Part shown: piece by piece, positions 1-6,676 of the stretch
How positions within the stretch are numbered: the first letter of the stretch is position 1
Layout: every line of letters starts with the position of its first letter
Assembly (NCBI GenBank): GCA_003649845.1
Contig: QMTB01000045.1
Coordinates: 1 to 9,231 of the forward strand
Direction: 5' to 3'
DNA: 9,231 bases
Origin: Thermoplasmata archaeon
Lineage (GTDB): Archaea > Thermoplasmatota > E2 > DHVEG-1
Notes under the pieces: generated by a model
Seen by the model: the letters and a program-made list of their open reading frames with translations, nothing else
Told to the model about the DNA's origin: nothing
Database searches by the model: none
Program-made: the position numbers and the translations under genes

Positions 1-2
1 AT

Positions 3-83
3 CTAAAAGATGAGTTAGAGGCATTAGATTATCTACATAATAAAAACATATATCTATACTCTTACAGATATGATGATACATAG
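3..83 (+). CDS. C-terminal end of an upstream protein (partial)
   Basis: From base 3 an open frame of 26 codons runs to a TAG stop at 81-83; the other two forward frames close within the first four codons. The encoded tail is charged and rich in Leu, Tyr and Asp (it ends YSYRYDDT), which looks like an ordinary soluble-protein C-terminus, but it is too short to assign a family. It lies on the same strand as hisS, 83 bp upstream of it. A T-rich stretch (T5 at 88-92, T4 at 95-98) follows the stop and could serve as an archaeal oligo-U terminator. That this is a real coding end is an inference from the open frame and codon style. Confidence 0.5.
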   Translation, partial: LKDELEALDYLHNKNIYLYSYRYDDT

Positions 84-111
84 ATGGTTTTTAGTTTTAT
101 ACTTCTCTCTA

Positions 112-166
112 ATTTTATCTATATAATCAGAAATGATATAAGAGAGATTTATGATTCAAAGTATCT
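112..166 (+). promoter_or_regulatory. Putative archaeal promoter and short leader of hisS
   Basis: The gap between the upstream stop and the hisS start is AT-rich and contains a TATA-like run, TCTATATAAT, at about 118-127. With the usual archaeal spacing of about 25 bp, transcription would begin near 147-152, leaving a 15-20 nt leader. No strong Shine-Dalgarno sequence is visible before the ATG at 167, only a purine stretch around 140-147. An earlier TATA-like stretch near 95-101 is an alternative. AT-rich DNA throws up such boxes often, so this is a weak call. Confidence 0.3.
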
Positions 167-1408
167 ATGTTTGAAGCCCCAAGAGGAACAAGAGATTTCC
201 CTCCATGGGAGATGGATAAACGTAGATATGTAGAGGATAAGATAAGAAATACATTTAAAATATATGGTTATAGAGAGATTCAAACTCCTACATTTGAACA
301 TCTACAAGTTTTTACATTGAAATCTGGAGATGCTATAATAGATGAGATATACTCTTTTAAGGATAAAGGTGGTCGAGATCTGGCTCTTAGGCCAGAGTTG
401 ACTGCTCCGGTGATTAGATTCTATGTTGAAAAACTTCAGATGGAACCTAAACCGCTTAAATTATTTTACATTGGAAACTGTTTTAGATATGATAGACCGC
501 AGAAAGGTAGATATAGAGAGTTTACGCAGGCGGGTTGTGAACTTATAGGTGTTGATACACCTGAGGCTATAGCGGAGCTTATAGCTCTTGCATATAATAT
601 ACTTAGAAATATAGGATTAAAAAATGTGGATTTACATATAGGAGATTTAACTATTCTCTCTACTCTATTTAAAAAACTTGGGATTTCTGATGAGAACAAA
701 AAGGAAATTATACCGCTTATAGATAAAGAAAAATTTGATGAATTATATCTTTTTATGCAGAATATAGGTGTATCGAAGGATGAGATAGAATGGTTTCTTG
801 ATGTGCTTAAAATGGATGATATCTCTAAGCTTCCTGTCTCTGATGAGATAGAAGAAGAGGTTGAAAGATTAAAGGATGTATTTGGATTTCTAAGGGATAT
901 ATACTCTATTGATTGTAAGATGAAGCTTAGTATTGTTAGAGGACTTGATTATTATAAAGATATAGTATTTGAAATCGAGGCACCTATATTGGGTGCAGAG
1001 AAGCAATTATGTGGTGGTGGTATATATGAGCTTATACCTTTATTTGGTGGTAGAGAAGCACCATCTGCAGGTTTTGCTATAGGTTTTGATAGGGCTATAC
1101 TTGCTGCAGAGACTGAGGGTTATAGATTTCCTATTTCAACTATAGATTATTATATAATACCTCTTTCAACTTCTCTAATCTCTAAAAGTATAGAAATAGC
1201 GCAGATTCTAAGAAATAAAGGTTTACTGGTAGATGTTGATTTAATGAGACGTGGTATAGGTAAAGCATTGAAGTATGCTGGTTCTATTAATGCAAAACAA
1301 ACTATACTTTTAGGGCCAGATGAATTAGATAAGAATGCCGTTACAATTAGAGATATGGTTACAGGAGAGCAGAAACTTGTTTTAATAGAGGAGTTAAAGA
1401 ATCTTTGA
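167..1408 (+). CDS. hisS: Histidyl-tRNA synthetase (class II)
   Basis: Class II aminoacyl-tRNA synthetase that activates histidine with ATP and charges tRNA-His in the cytoplasm. At 413 residues it has the usual length. Visible landmarks: an N-terminal PRGTRDFPP start typical of HisS; the ATP/tRNA-site stretch LRPELTAPVIR (74-84) in the archaeal form rather than the bacterial LRPEGTA; motif 2 around 99-124 (FYIGNCFRYDRPQKGRYREF, with Arg107); the histidine-specific HisA loop VRGLDYYKDIVFE (257-269, with Arg258); a glycine-rich HisB-like stretch CGGGIYEL (282-289); motif 3 SAGFAIGFDRAIL (300-312). The remaining C-terminal region (about 325-413) is the anticodon-binding alpha/beta domain. The ATG at 167 is chosen because the PRGTRDF start follows immediately, and the nearby ATGs at 134 and 151 close at once. 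nob1 follows within about 10 nt, so the two are probably co-transcribed. Confidence 0.96.
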   Translation: MFEAPRGTRDFPPWEMDKRRYVEDKIRNTFKIYGYREIQTPTFEHLQVFTLKSGDAIIDEIYSFKDKGGRDLALRPELTAPVIRFYVEKLQMEPKPLKLFYIGNCFRYDRPQKGRYREFTQAGCELIGVDTPEAIAELIALAYNILRNIGLKNVDLHIGDLTILSTLFKKLGISDENKKEIIPLIDKEKFDELYLFMQNIGVSKDEIEWFLDVLKMDDISKLPVSDEIEEEVERLKDVFGFLRDIYSIDCKMKLSIVRGLDYYKDIVFEIEAPILGAEKQLCGGGIYELIPLFGGREAPSAGFAIGFDRAILAAETEGYRFPISTIDYYIIPLSTSLISKSIEIAQILRNKGLLVDVDLMRRGIGKALKYAGSINAKQTILLGPDELDKNAVTIRDMVTGEQKLVLIEELKNL

Positions 1409-1418
1409 GTTGTCTTCT

Positions 1419-1931
1419 ATGGTAAAAAGGGTTTTTATAGTAGATACATCTGTTATACTTTCTGGTAAACCTATTTCCCTTGATAGAGAGATGTATACTA
1501 CACCGCTAGTTGCAGCAGAGTTTTCACCTGGTGGTAGATTCTATCGTATGTTTCAATTTCTATTAGAAGCAGGTTTAAAGATTAAGAAACCATCTAAGGA
1601 TATGATAGAGATTATTAGAAGGAAGATTACTGAAACAGGTGATAGGTTATCAGAGGCTGATATAGAACTTCTTGCTCTTGCATTAGAATTTAAAGGGGAA
1701 GACATTTCTGTTACTATACTTACAGATGATTATGGTATACAGAATACCGCAGATGAACTTGATATAGCATATCAAGGTATAGAGCAGCGTGGGATAACAA
1801 AAAAGTTTAAATGGATTTGGCGTTGTCAGGGTTGTGGTAAGGTTTTCATGGAGAAGTTTACTGTGTGTCCAATATGTGGTTCAAAAATGAAACCTATTCC
1901 CTATGATATAAAATCTTTAGGGGAAAAGTGA
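1419..1931 (+). CDS. nob1: NOB1-type rRNA endonuclease (PIN domain plus zinc ribbon)
   Basis: Archaeal homologue of NOB1, the endonuclease that makes the 3' end of 16S/18S rRNA during small-subunit maturation. The N-terminal PIN domain shows the acidic metal-binding set: the Asp of VFIVDTS, the Glu of LVAAEFS, the Asp of LSEADIELL and the TDDYGIQN motif. In the longer reading from TTG at 1410 these are D12, E37, D84 and D106/D107. A C-terminal zinc ribbon CxxC-x10-CxxC (C139, C142, C153, C156 in the same numbering) separates NOB1 from small VapC toxins, as does the lack of an antitoxin gene beside it. I place the start at ATG 1419 (170 aa, beginning MVKRVFIVDTS), which matches the usual short N-terminus. 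The in-frame TTG at 1410 would add three residues. The purine run AGAGGAG at 1387-1393 lies inside hisS and is far from either start. The stop overlaps the next gene's GTG. Confidence 0.93.
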   Translation: MVKRVFIVDTSVILSGKPISLDREMYTTPLVAAEFSPGGRFYRMFQFLLEAGLKIKKPSKDMIEIIRRKITETGDRLSEADIELLALALEFKGEDISVTILTDDYGIQNTADELDIAYQGIEQRGITKKFKWIWRCQGCGKVFMEKFTVCPICGSKMKPIPYDIKSLGEK

Positions 1932-2770
1932 TTCTAATGGAGATAGATGAGGTTAAAGAGAAGATTATGAGATTCTGGAGGAGTGAGGATGAGAATATCT
2001 CTCTGGTTAGAGATATTCTTGTAGCTTTACTTGTAGTTGCAATTATATTAGTTGCTCTATGGAGTTATACAGGTCAATGGTTTGGAGCTCCTATGGTTGC
2101 GATAGAATCTGGTAGTATGATGCATCAGAATGAACCTTTTGGTAGAATTGGAACTATTGATGCTGGTGATATGGTTTTACTTGTAAAGGTTTATAGTAAA
2201 AATGATGTTTTAACACGTGAAGGAGAAAAAGCAAAGGGTGATGCAGGTTTTAGATCTTATGGAGACTATGGAGATGTAATAGTATATAAGAAATATGGTA
2301 GAAATGATGAGGATCAAATTATACATAGAGCTATATGTTGGATTGATTATAATGAGAAGACTCATACATATACTATAGAAGAGTATAATATGTATAATGT
2401 TTCATCTATTACAATACCTGATATAGGGTTGATTAACTATCGTCCTACTCATTCTGGTTTTATAACAAAAGGTGATAATCCTATAACTAATGATAGATGT
2501 GATCAAGCAGGTGGTATCTGTAGTGAACCTATAAAACCAGAGTGGATTACAGGTAAAGCTAGAGGAGAACTACCTTGGGTTGGAACTATAAATTTATTAT
2601 TTAATGATCTTATAAGTGGTAGGTTATGGAGTTCACATCCAACGGTTAGTAATGTACCACCTGATAGTATAACTTGTTTGGTTATATTAATCTCTGTGCT
2701 GGTAGCTATACCTTTATCTTTTGATATCTATGATTATTATAAGAAGAATTATCAGAAGAAAACATCATAG
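1928..2770 (+). CDS. Archaeal signal peptidase I (Sec11-like)
   Basis: Membrane-bound serine protease that removes Sec signal peptides on the outer face of the cytoplasmic membrane. An N-terminal hydrophobic helix (about 27-46) anchors it. The catalytic Ser63 lies in IESGSMMHQ, followed by His133 in IIHRAI and the acidic pair Asp183/Asp189 in ITKGDNPITND. This is the Ser-His-Asp arrangement of ER and archaeal enzymes, not the Ser-Lys dyad of bacteria. Long inserts (about 87-113 and 139-175) and a second hydrophobic segment near the C-terminus (about 247-264), followed by a lysine-rich tail, make it larger (280 aa) than minimal Sec11. Residues are numbered from GTG 1928, whose GTGA overlaps the nob1 stop and suggests translational coupling. 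ATG 1937 is a good alternative start: the overlap itself supplies a GTGAT Shine-Dalgarno-like sequence just before it. The 3' end overlaps queC tail to tail by 6 bp. Confidence 0.93.
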   Translation: MILMEIDEVKEKIMRFWRSEDENISLVRDILVALLVVAIILVALWSYTGQWFGAPMVAIESGSMMHQNEPFGRIGTIDAGDMVLLVKVYSKNDVLTREGEKAKGDAGFRSYGDYGDVIVYKKYGRNDEDQIIHRAICWIDYNEKTHTYTIEEYNMYNVSSITIPDIGLINYRPTHSGFITKGDNPITNDRCDQAGGICSEPIKPEWITGKARGELPWVGTINLLFNDLISGRLWSSHPTVSNVPPDSITCLVILISVLVAIPLSFDIYDYYKKNYQKKTS

Positions 2771-3469
2771 GTTATACCAATCTGGATAGGTTTCATATGG
2801 TATAGGGTCTCTAATTCCTGCTTCTTTGAAACCTTTTAGACGTAGTATGCAAGAATCACATCTACCGCAGGCTTTATCTTTACCTCTATAACAAGACCAT
2901 GTTAGATGAAATGGTGCTTCAAGTTCTACTCCTCTTCTAATTATATCCGCTTTAGATAGACTGATTAGAGGTGTTTCTATTTTAATAGGGTGTCCTTCTA
3001 CTGCTTTTTTTGTTGCAAGATTAGCCATATTTTGATAAGCTTTGATATATTCTGGTCTACAATCTGGGTATCCAGAGTAATCTGTTGCATTAACTCCTAT
3101 GAAAATAGTTTCTGCGTCTATGGTTTCTGCGTAGGCTAAAGCTATAGATAGAAAGATAGTGTTTCTAGCGGGGACGTATGTTGGAGGTATATCTTTACCT
3201 ATCTCTTCTATTGGATGATTTGGAATAGACTCTTTGGAACTATCTAGAAGGGTTGAACCACCAAATTGACTAAGATTTATATCAAATATGATATGTTTTT
3301 CTACTGGTATTGATGCTGCTATCTTTTTTGCAGATTCAAGTTCTCTACTATGACGTTGACCATAAGTAAAGGATAGGGCATAGATTTTATATCCAAGGTT
3401 TTTTGCTACATAAGAGGTTACGCATGAATCCAATCCACCTGATAATAGGCAAACAGCTTTTCTAGTCAT
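2765..3469 (-). CDS. queC: 7-cyano-7-deazaguanine (preQ0) synthase QueC
   Basis: ATP-dependent enzyme converting 7-carboxy-7-deazaguanine plus ammonia to preQ0, the base that archaea insert into tRNA and turn into archaeosine. The 234-residue protein opens with the PP-loop ATP pyrophosphatase motif LLSGGLDSC (8-16). It ends with the QueC zinc site, four cysteines at C193, C201, C204 and C207 in the CYRGKDKACGRCDSC stretch. The conserved PARNTIFLSIALAYAE segment is in mid-protein. The start ATG (3467-3469) shares an ATGA overlap with the queD stop, so the two genes are translationally coupled; a purine-rich GAGATGA lies just upstream inside queD. It is the last gene of the operon, and its stop overlaps the convergent signal peptidase gene, leaving no room for a separate terminator. 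Confidence 0.96.
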   Translation of the reverse strand: MTRKAVCLLSGGLDSCVTSYVAKNLGYKIYALSFTYGQRHSRELESAKKIAASIPVEKHIIFDINLSQFGGSTLLDSSKESIPNHPIEEIGKDIPPTYVPARNTIFLSIALAYAETIDAETIFIGVNATDYSGYPDCRPEYIKAYQNMANLATKKAVEGHPIKIETPLISLSKADIIRRGVELEAPFHLTWSCYRGKDKACGRCDSCILRLKGFKEAGIRDPIPYETYPDWYNL

Positions 3470-3957
3470 ATTTTTTCATCTCTAATAGTTTTACTCACCC
3501 ATGCGCCTTGCCCGTAGCCTTCATCAACACCAATTTCAATCTCATATATGTTATTATACTCCATTAATTGTTTTTGTATTTTTTCTAGGATATAGTTTGA
3601 TAGATTTTCAGCGGATGTTGTTTCAATAGGTAGTATGATACAATCAGATATAGGAAATATATACTGTTTTTCTAGAGATGTTAGTTTAACTTTTTTTTCA
3701 TCTATAGAAACATTAGGGTTTCTACCAGGTATGAGTATTTTATGATCTAATTCATCAACTATTCTATTTAGAATTTGTTTAACCACTGTGAAGTCTATCA
3801 GTATCCCGTTCTCATCTGGTTTTCCATATATTTTCATATGAACAGCATAGGTGTGACCATGTAGTCTACCGCATCTTTCATAATCGGAGATTAGATGAGC
3901 TGCTGAAAATCTTATCTTACTCTTCCATCCATCTATATATATAAAATGTTTTTTCAT
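3466..3957 (-). CDS. queD: 6-carboxytetrahydropterin synthase QueD
   Basis: PTPS-family enzyme converting 7,8-dihydroneopterin triphosphate to 6-carboxy-5,6,7,8-tetrahydropterin, the first committed step to 7-deazaguanines. The zinc-binding histidines are visible: H21 in FSAAH and H33/H35 in HGH. The catalytic cysteine C29 has the QueD spacing (CGRLHGH), which argues against a biopterin-type PTPS. Asp71-His72 (ELDHKIL) and Glu117 (TSAEN) complete the expected active site, and EGYGQGAW near the C-terminus fits QueD proteins. Length (163 aa) is somewhat above the bacterial form (about 120), with the extra residues around 76-105. The gene begins 3 bp after the iscU stop and overlaps queC by ATGA. 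Its Shine-Dalgarno is poor (only AAGTGAA), so it probably relies on coupling to iscU translation. The next enzyme, QueE, is not in this window. Confidence 0.95.
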   Translation of the reverse strand: MKKHFIYIDGWKSKIRFSAAHLISDYERCGRLHGHTYAVHMKIYGKPDENGILIDFTVVKQILNRIVDELDHKILIPGRNPNVSIDEKKVKLTSLEKQYIFPISDCIILPIETTSAENLSNYILEKIQKQLMEYNNIYEIEIGVDEGYGQGAWVSKTIRDEKI

Positions 3958-3960
3958 GTT

Positions 3961-5490
3961 TTATTCACTTGATTTTTTTCTATTTCTATAATCTTTAATA
4001 GCTTCTTTTAATGCATCAGCTGCAAGGTTAGAGCAGTGCATTTTAATTGGTGGTAGTCCATCTAACTCATTTGCTACATCATCTCTTGTTATCTTCTCAG
4101 CTTCTTCAATGGTTTTACCTTTCGCCAGCTCTGTTATCATACTACTTGTTGCTATAGCTGCTGCACAGCCAAAGGTTTTGAATTTTATATCGGCTATCCT
4201 ATTATCTTTAACTTTGATGTAGATTGTCATCATATCTCCACAATTATGTAATATAAGAGACTCTGTAGTATAGGAATGGGTTGATTCTACTTCAAGGTTA
4301 TAAACTGGACCATTGTACTCGATTTTCTCCACCTTTGTTATAGGGGTAAACAACAAACCATTATCTATCCACGTATTGCTTATTGTCTTCTTCTTTAATT
4401 TAAATTTAACATTTAAAATAGAACCTAATTTTTTCAACGAAGGTTTTCCTAGTACATATATTCTATATGCTTTTCTATGGTTTACATGATTTATACTCCT
4501 TGGTTTCTCTTCATAGATTGACGGTATTATCCCTTGGCGAAGTAGCAGTATCTTGATTTGATTCGCAAGTTGTTTCGATATGGTAGAATAACTTGCTCTA
4601 GGTTTTTCTATATCGATATATCCATCACCATACCAGAGACCTCTGATTAGTTCAGCTTGTTTCTCTAATGGTAAAAGCATCATAAAATCAGGTATTCTCT
4701 TCTCCTCTACATTGGATCCAAATAACTCTCTTAGAAATCTAGTTACATGAGTATTATATATTTGAATATAAACGGTTTTTCTCTTTCCCCTCCTCTCTAC
4801 CTTCGCATCCAATCCGAAAACCTTTTTAATCAGATTGAGGCAATCCTGTATATACTCATCTTCTTTGATGTTGAATGTTAGCGTAGTATAAGTTTTAGAT
4901 TTTTGTATCCTAGTGTTTCCCTCTGATAGGAAATATCCACTGAAACACATAAAATTTTTGTCAACTTTTATTTTAAGTGGTATTTTTTTGCTACGGAAAT
5001 CATGGTCCGATTTCAATATATCTATCTTTAGATATTCAATATCCTTGATATCCATAGGAATAGGGTAGGTAATTATGTCTCTTTTCTCAAAATGTTCAGC
5101 ATGCCACCATGATAGTTGATTAGATAGTTTCTTTTTGTTTCTAGTATAATAGTATGCATAGTCTTCTGGTAGTTTAAAGCCATAAACAAGGTGATCTGGA
5201 GTGAGAAATGTTCTACCCAGCCTGTTCTTTATCATAATGATGTTTCCAGAATAATTTCTTCTAAACCTCCTGGTTATTTCATGAAACTTGCTGTCATGTG
5301 AGAGAACCTTATCGCCGATGTTGAAACTAGAGATAGAAGTCAGATTGGGGTTACCAACTATATTTGTCTCAGGTAATACACAAACAGGATTACCTACTGT
5401 TCCCACTCCATCCGCATCTTTTATCTCTCCCATATTCTTTGGGTTTCTGAAATGCTCCATTACTTTTTCACTATATATCGCTGCACACAT
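3961..5490 (-). CDS. iscU: IscU iron-sulfur scaffold precursor, interrupted by an intein
   Basis: Precursor of the scaffold on which IscS-derived sulfur and iron are built into [2Fe-2S]/[4Fe-4S] clusters. The frame encodes 509 residues against about 128 for ordinary IscU. Residues 1-36 (beginning MCAAIYSEKVMEHF, ending GTVGNPV) are the IscU N-terminus. Residues 37-416 are an intein. Residues 417-509 resume with CGDMM and contain TFGCAAAIA and LPPIKMHC. Joined, they give a 129-residue IscU in which Cys37, Asp39, Cys62, His105 and Cys106 are all in place. LPPIK corresponds to the LPPVK motif recognised by HscA-type chaperones in bacteria, though no chaperone gene is here. The start is supported by GGAG inside the end of iscS, 11 nt upstream. 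The gene lies 7 bp after iscS and 3 bp before queD. The frame is unbroken across both junctions, so protein splicing rather than gene disruption is the natural reading. Confidence 0.96.
   Translation of the reverse strand: MCAAIYSEKVMEHFRNPKNMGEIKDADGVGTVGNPVCVLPETNIVGNPNLTSISSFNIGDKVLSHDSKFHEITRRFRRNYSGNIIMIKNRLGRTFLTPDHLVYGFKLPEDYAYYYTRNKKKLSNQLSWWHAEHFEKRDIITYPIPMDIKDIEYLKIDILKSDHDFRSKKIPLKIKVDKNFMCFSGYFLSEGNTRIQKSKTYTTLTFNIKEDEYIQDCLNLIKKVFGLDAKVERRGKRKTVYIQIYNTHVTRFLRELFGSNVEEKRIPDFMMLLPLEKQAELIRGLWYGDGYIDIEKPRASYSTISKQLANQIKILLLRQGIIPSIYEEKPRSINHVNHRKAYRIYVLGKPSLKKLGSILNVKFKLKKKTISNTWIDNGLLFTPITKVEKIEYNGPVYNLEVESTHSYTTESLILHNCGDMMTIYIKVKDNRIADIKFKTFGCAAAIATSSMITELAKGKTIEEAEKITRDDVANELDGLPPIKMHCSNLAADALKEAIKDYRNRKKSSE
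4243..5382 (-). mobile_element. Intein of IscU (380 aa, class 1, with homing endonuclease)
   Basis: This segment is in frame with iscU but foreign to the family. Numbered in the precursor, it starts with Cys37 in CVLPET (block A nucleophile), has TPDH at 97-100 (block B Thr/His), VYNLEVESTHSY at 396-407 (block F, with His405), and ends LILHN at 412-416 (block G, His-Asn). Cys417 is the +1 nucleophile and the first residue of the C-extein. All residues of the standard four-step splicing pathway are thus present. One deviation is Asn398 where block F often carries Asp. Between the splicing halves lies a LAGLIDADG endonuclease domain, making it a full-length, potentially mobile element. The insertion point, between GNPV and CGD in the most conserved stretch of IscU, is typical of inteins, which favour active sites where imprecise loss is lethal. 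Confidence 0.96.
4501..4959 (-). other. LAGLIDADG homing endonuclease domain within the IscU intein
   Basis: Approximate extent of the endonuclease part of the intein (precursor residues about 178-330). Two dodecapeptide-like motifs are visible: CFSGYFLSEGN (182-192, catalytic Glu190) and LIRGLWYGDGYI (281-292, catalytic Asp289). Block D-like KRIPDFM (264-270) and block H-like YSTISKQLANQIKILLLRQG (301-320) fill the expected order. Both acidic residues that coordinate the cleavage metal are retained and no stop or frameshift is seen, so the domain is plausibly active, cutting intein-free iscU alleles to drive homing. Activity is inferred, and the domain borders are estimates from motif spacing. 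Confidence 0.85.
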
Positions 5491-5497
5491 TTTTATT

Positions 5498-6673
5498 TCA
5501 ACTCCTTTTCCACAGCGGTGAGATTTCTCTCAATTTTGTTACTACTTCGGGTAGTACTTGTAGCACATAGTCTATTTCCTCCTTGTTGTTTCCTCGTCCT
5601 AAGGTGAGTCGAAGTGATCCGTGTGCATCAACAGGTGTTAAACCTATAGCTAGTAGTACATGAGATGGTTGAAGTTTCTTAGATGAACATGCGGAGCCTG
5701 TTGATGCAGCTATACCTTTCTCATCTAAACTTATAAGGAGTGATTCTCCTTCTATTGCTGTAAATCTAAAATGTGCGTTATTAACTAGTCTATCCTTTGG
5801 ATGACCATTTAGATATGATTCCTCTATATTTTCTAATACTCCTTTTATCAGTTTATCTCTCAATCCCATTATATACCTTGTATCTCTATCTAGTCTTTCC
5901 ATAGATAATTCACATGCTTTACCTAGACCAACTATCCCTGGTATATTCTCTGTTCCACTTCTCAAACCTCTTTCATGTCCTCCTCCATTTACTATAGGTT
6001 TAATATTTAGATTCTTCCGGATAAATAATGCTCCTACGCCTTTTGGACCGTATATCTTATGGGAGGAGATAGATAACATATCTATATTGAGTTTTTTAAC
6101 ATCTATAGGTATTTTACCTATAGCTTGAATTGCATCAGTATGAAATATTATATCATTCTCCCTGGCGATTTTACCTATTTCTTCAATAGGTTGAATCGTT
6201 CCGATTTCATTATTGGCAAACATAATAGATATTAGAAAAGTATCTTTAGTTATAGATTCTAATAATTCGTCTAGATCTACTACACCATATTTATTTACAG
6301 ATAAATATTTTATCTTAAATCCTTCTTTCTCTAAGTTTTTACATGTTTCAAGAACAGCTGGATGTTCTATAGATGATGTTATAATATGAGGACCTTTTGT
6401 ATTTATTTTATCTCTATTTTTATATGCAACTCCTTTTAAAGCTAGATTATCTGATTCTGTACCTCCACTGGTGAATAGAATCTCTTTGTTTTCTGCATTT
6501 AAAATCCTAGCTACTTGTTCCCTTGATTTTTCTAATGCCTCATATGCCTCTTTTCCAAAGGAATGAAGAGAAGAGGCGTTTCCATAGTATTCACTAAAAT
6601 ATGGTAGCATGGCTTCAATGACTTCTTTATCTACAGGTGTAGTAGCAGCATGGTCAAGATATATTCTTTTCAT
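5498..6673 (-). CDS. iscS: Cysteine desulfurase IscS/NifS
   Basis: PLP enzyme that takes sulfur from L-cysteine, forming a persulfide passed to scaffold proteins. The 391-residue protein has the fold-type I landmarks: YLDHAATTP near the N-terminus (5-13), FTSGGTESDN (67-76), SIEHPAV with His104 stacking on PLP, Asp180 and Gln183 in HTDAIQA, the Schiff-base Lys206 in SSHKIYGPKG, and RSGTENI (238-244). The sulfur-carrying Cys329 lies in STGSACSSKK, the long mobile loop type of group I (IscS/NifS) rather than SufS. The gene follows nadA by 3 bp, with GAGGAG (complement of 6682-6687) 8 nt from its ATG, and precedes iscU by 7 bp. Likely partners are the neighbouring IscU for cluster assembly and, indirectly, NadA. 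Confidence 0.97.
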   Translation of the reverse strand: MKRIYLDHAATTPVDKEVIEAMLPYFSEYYGNASSLHSFGKEAYEALEKSREQVARILNAENKEILFTSGGTESDNLALKGVAYKNRDKINTKGPHIITSSIEHPAVLETCKNLEKEGFKIKYLSVNKYGVVDLDELLESITKDTFLISIMFANNEIGTIQPIEEIGKIARENDIIFHTDAIQAIGKIPIDVKKLNIDMLSISSHKIYGPKGVGALFIRKNLNIKPIVNGGGHERGLRSGTENIPGIVGLGKACELSMERLDRDTRYIMGLRDKLIKGVLENIEESYLNGHPKDRLVNNAHFRFTAIEGESLLISLDEKGIAASTGSACSSKKLQPSHVLLAIGLTPVDAHGSLRLTLGRGNNKEEIDYVLQVLPEVVTKLREISPLWKRS

Positions 6674-6676
6674 ATA

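Noticed and set aside
466..699. 77-codon open frame antisense to hisS
   Set aside because: Lies fully inside the well-supported hisS frame on the opposite strand, has no recognisable motif, and is explained by AT-rich codon shadowing.
1419..1931. VapC-type toxin of a toxin-antitoxin pair
   Set aside because: The PIN domain is followed by a four-cysteine zinc ribbon and no antitoxin gene adjoins; the gene sits in a housekeeping operon, so NOB1 is the better call.
3961..5490. iscU disrupted by an insertion sequence or group I/II intron
   Set aside because: The frame is continuous through the insert, the inserted peptide carries intein blocks in order, and no transposase, terminal repeats or target duplication was seen.
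5288..5521. 77-codon + strand frame across the iscU N-terminus and iscS end
   Set aside because: Antisense to two clear genes with no family features or ribosome-binding site; a shadow of iscU and the intein.
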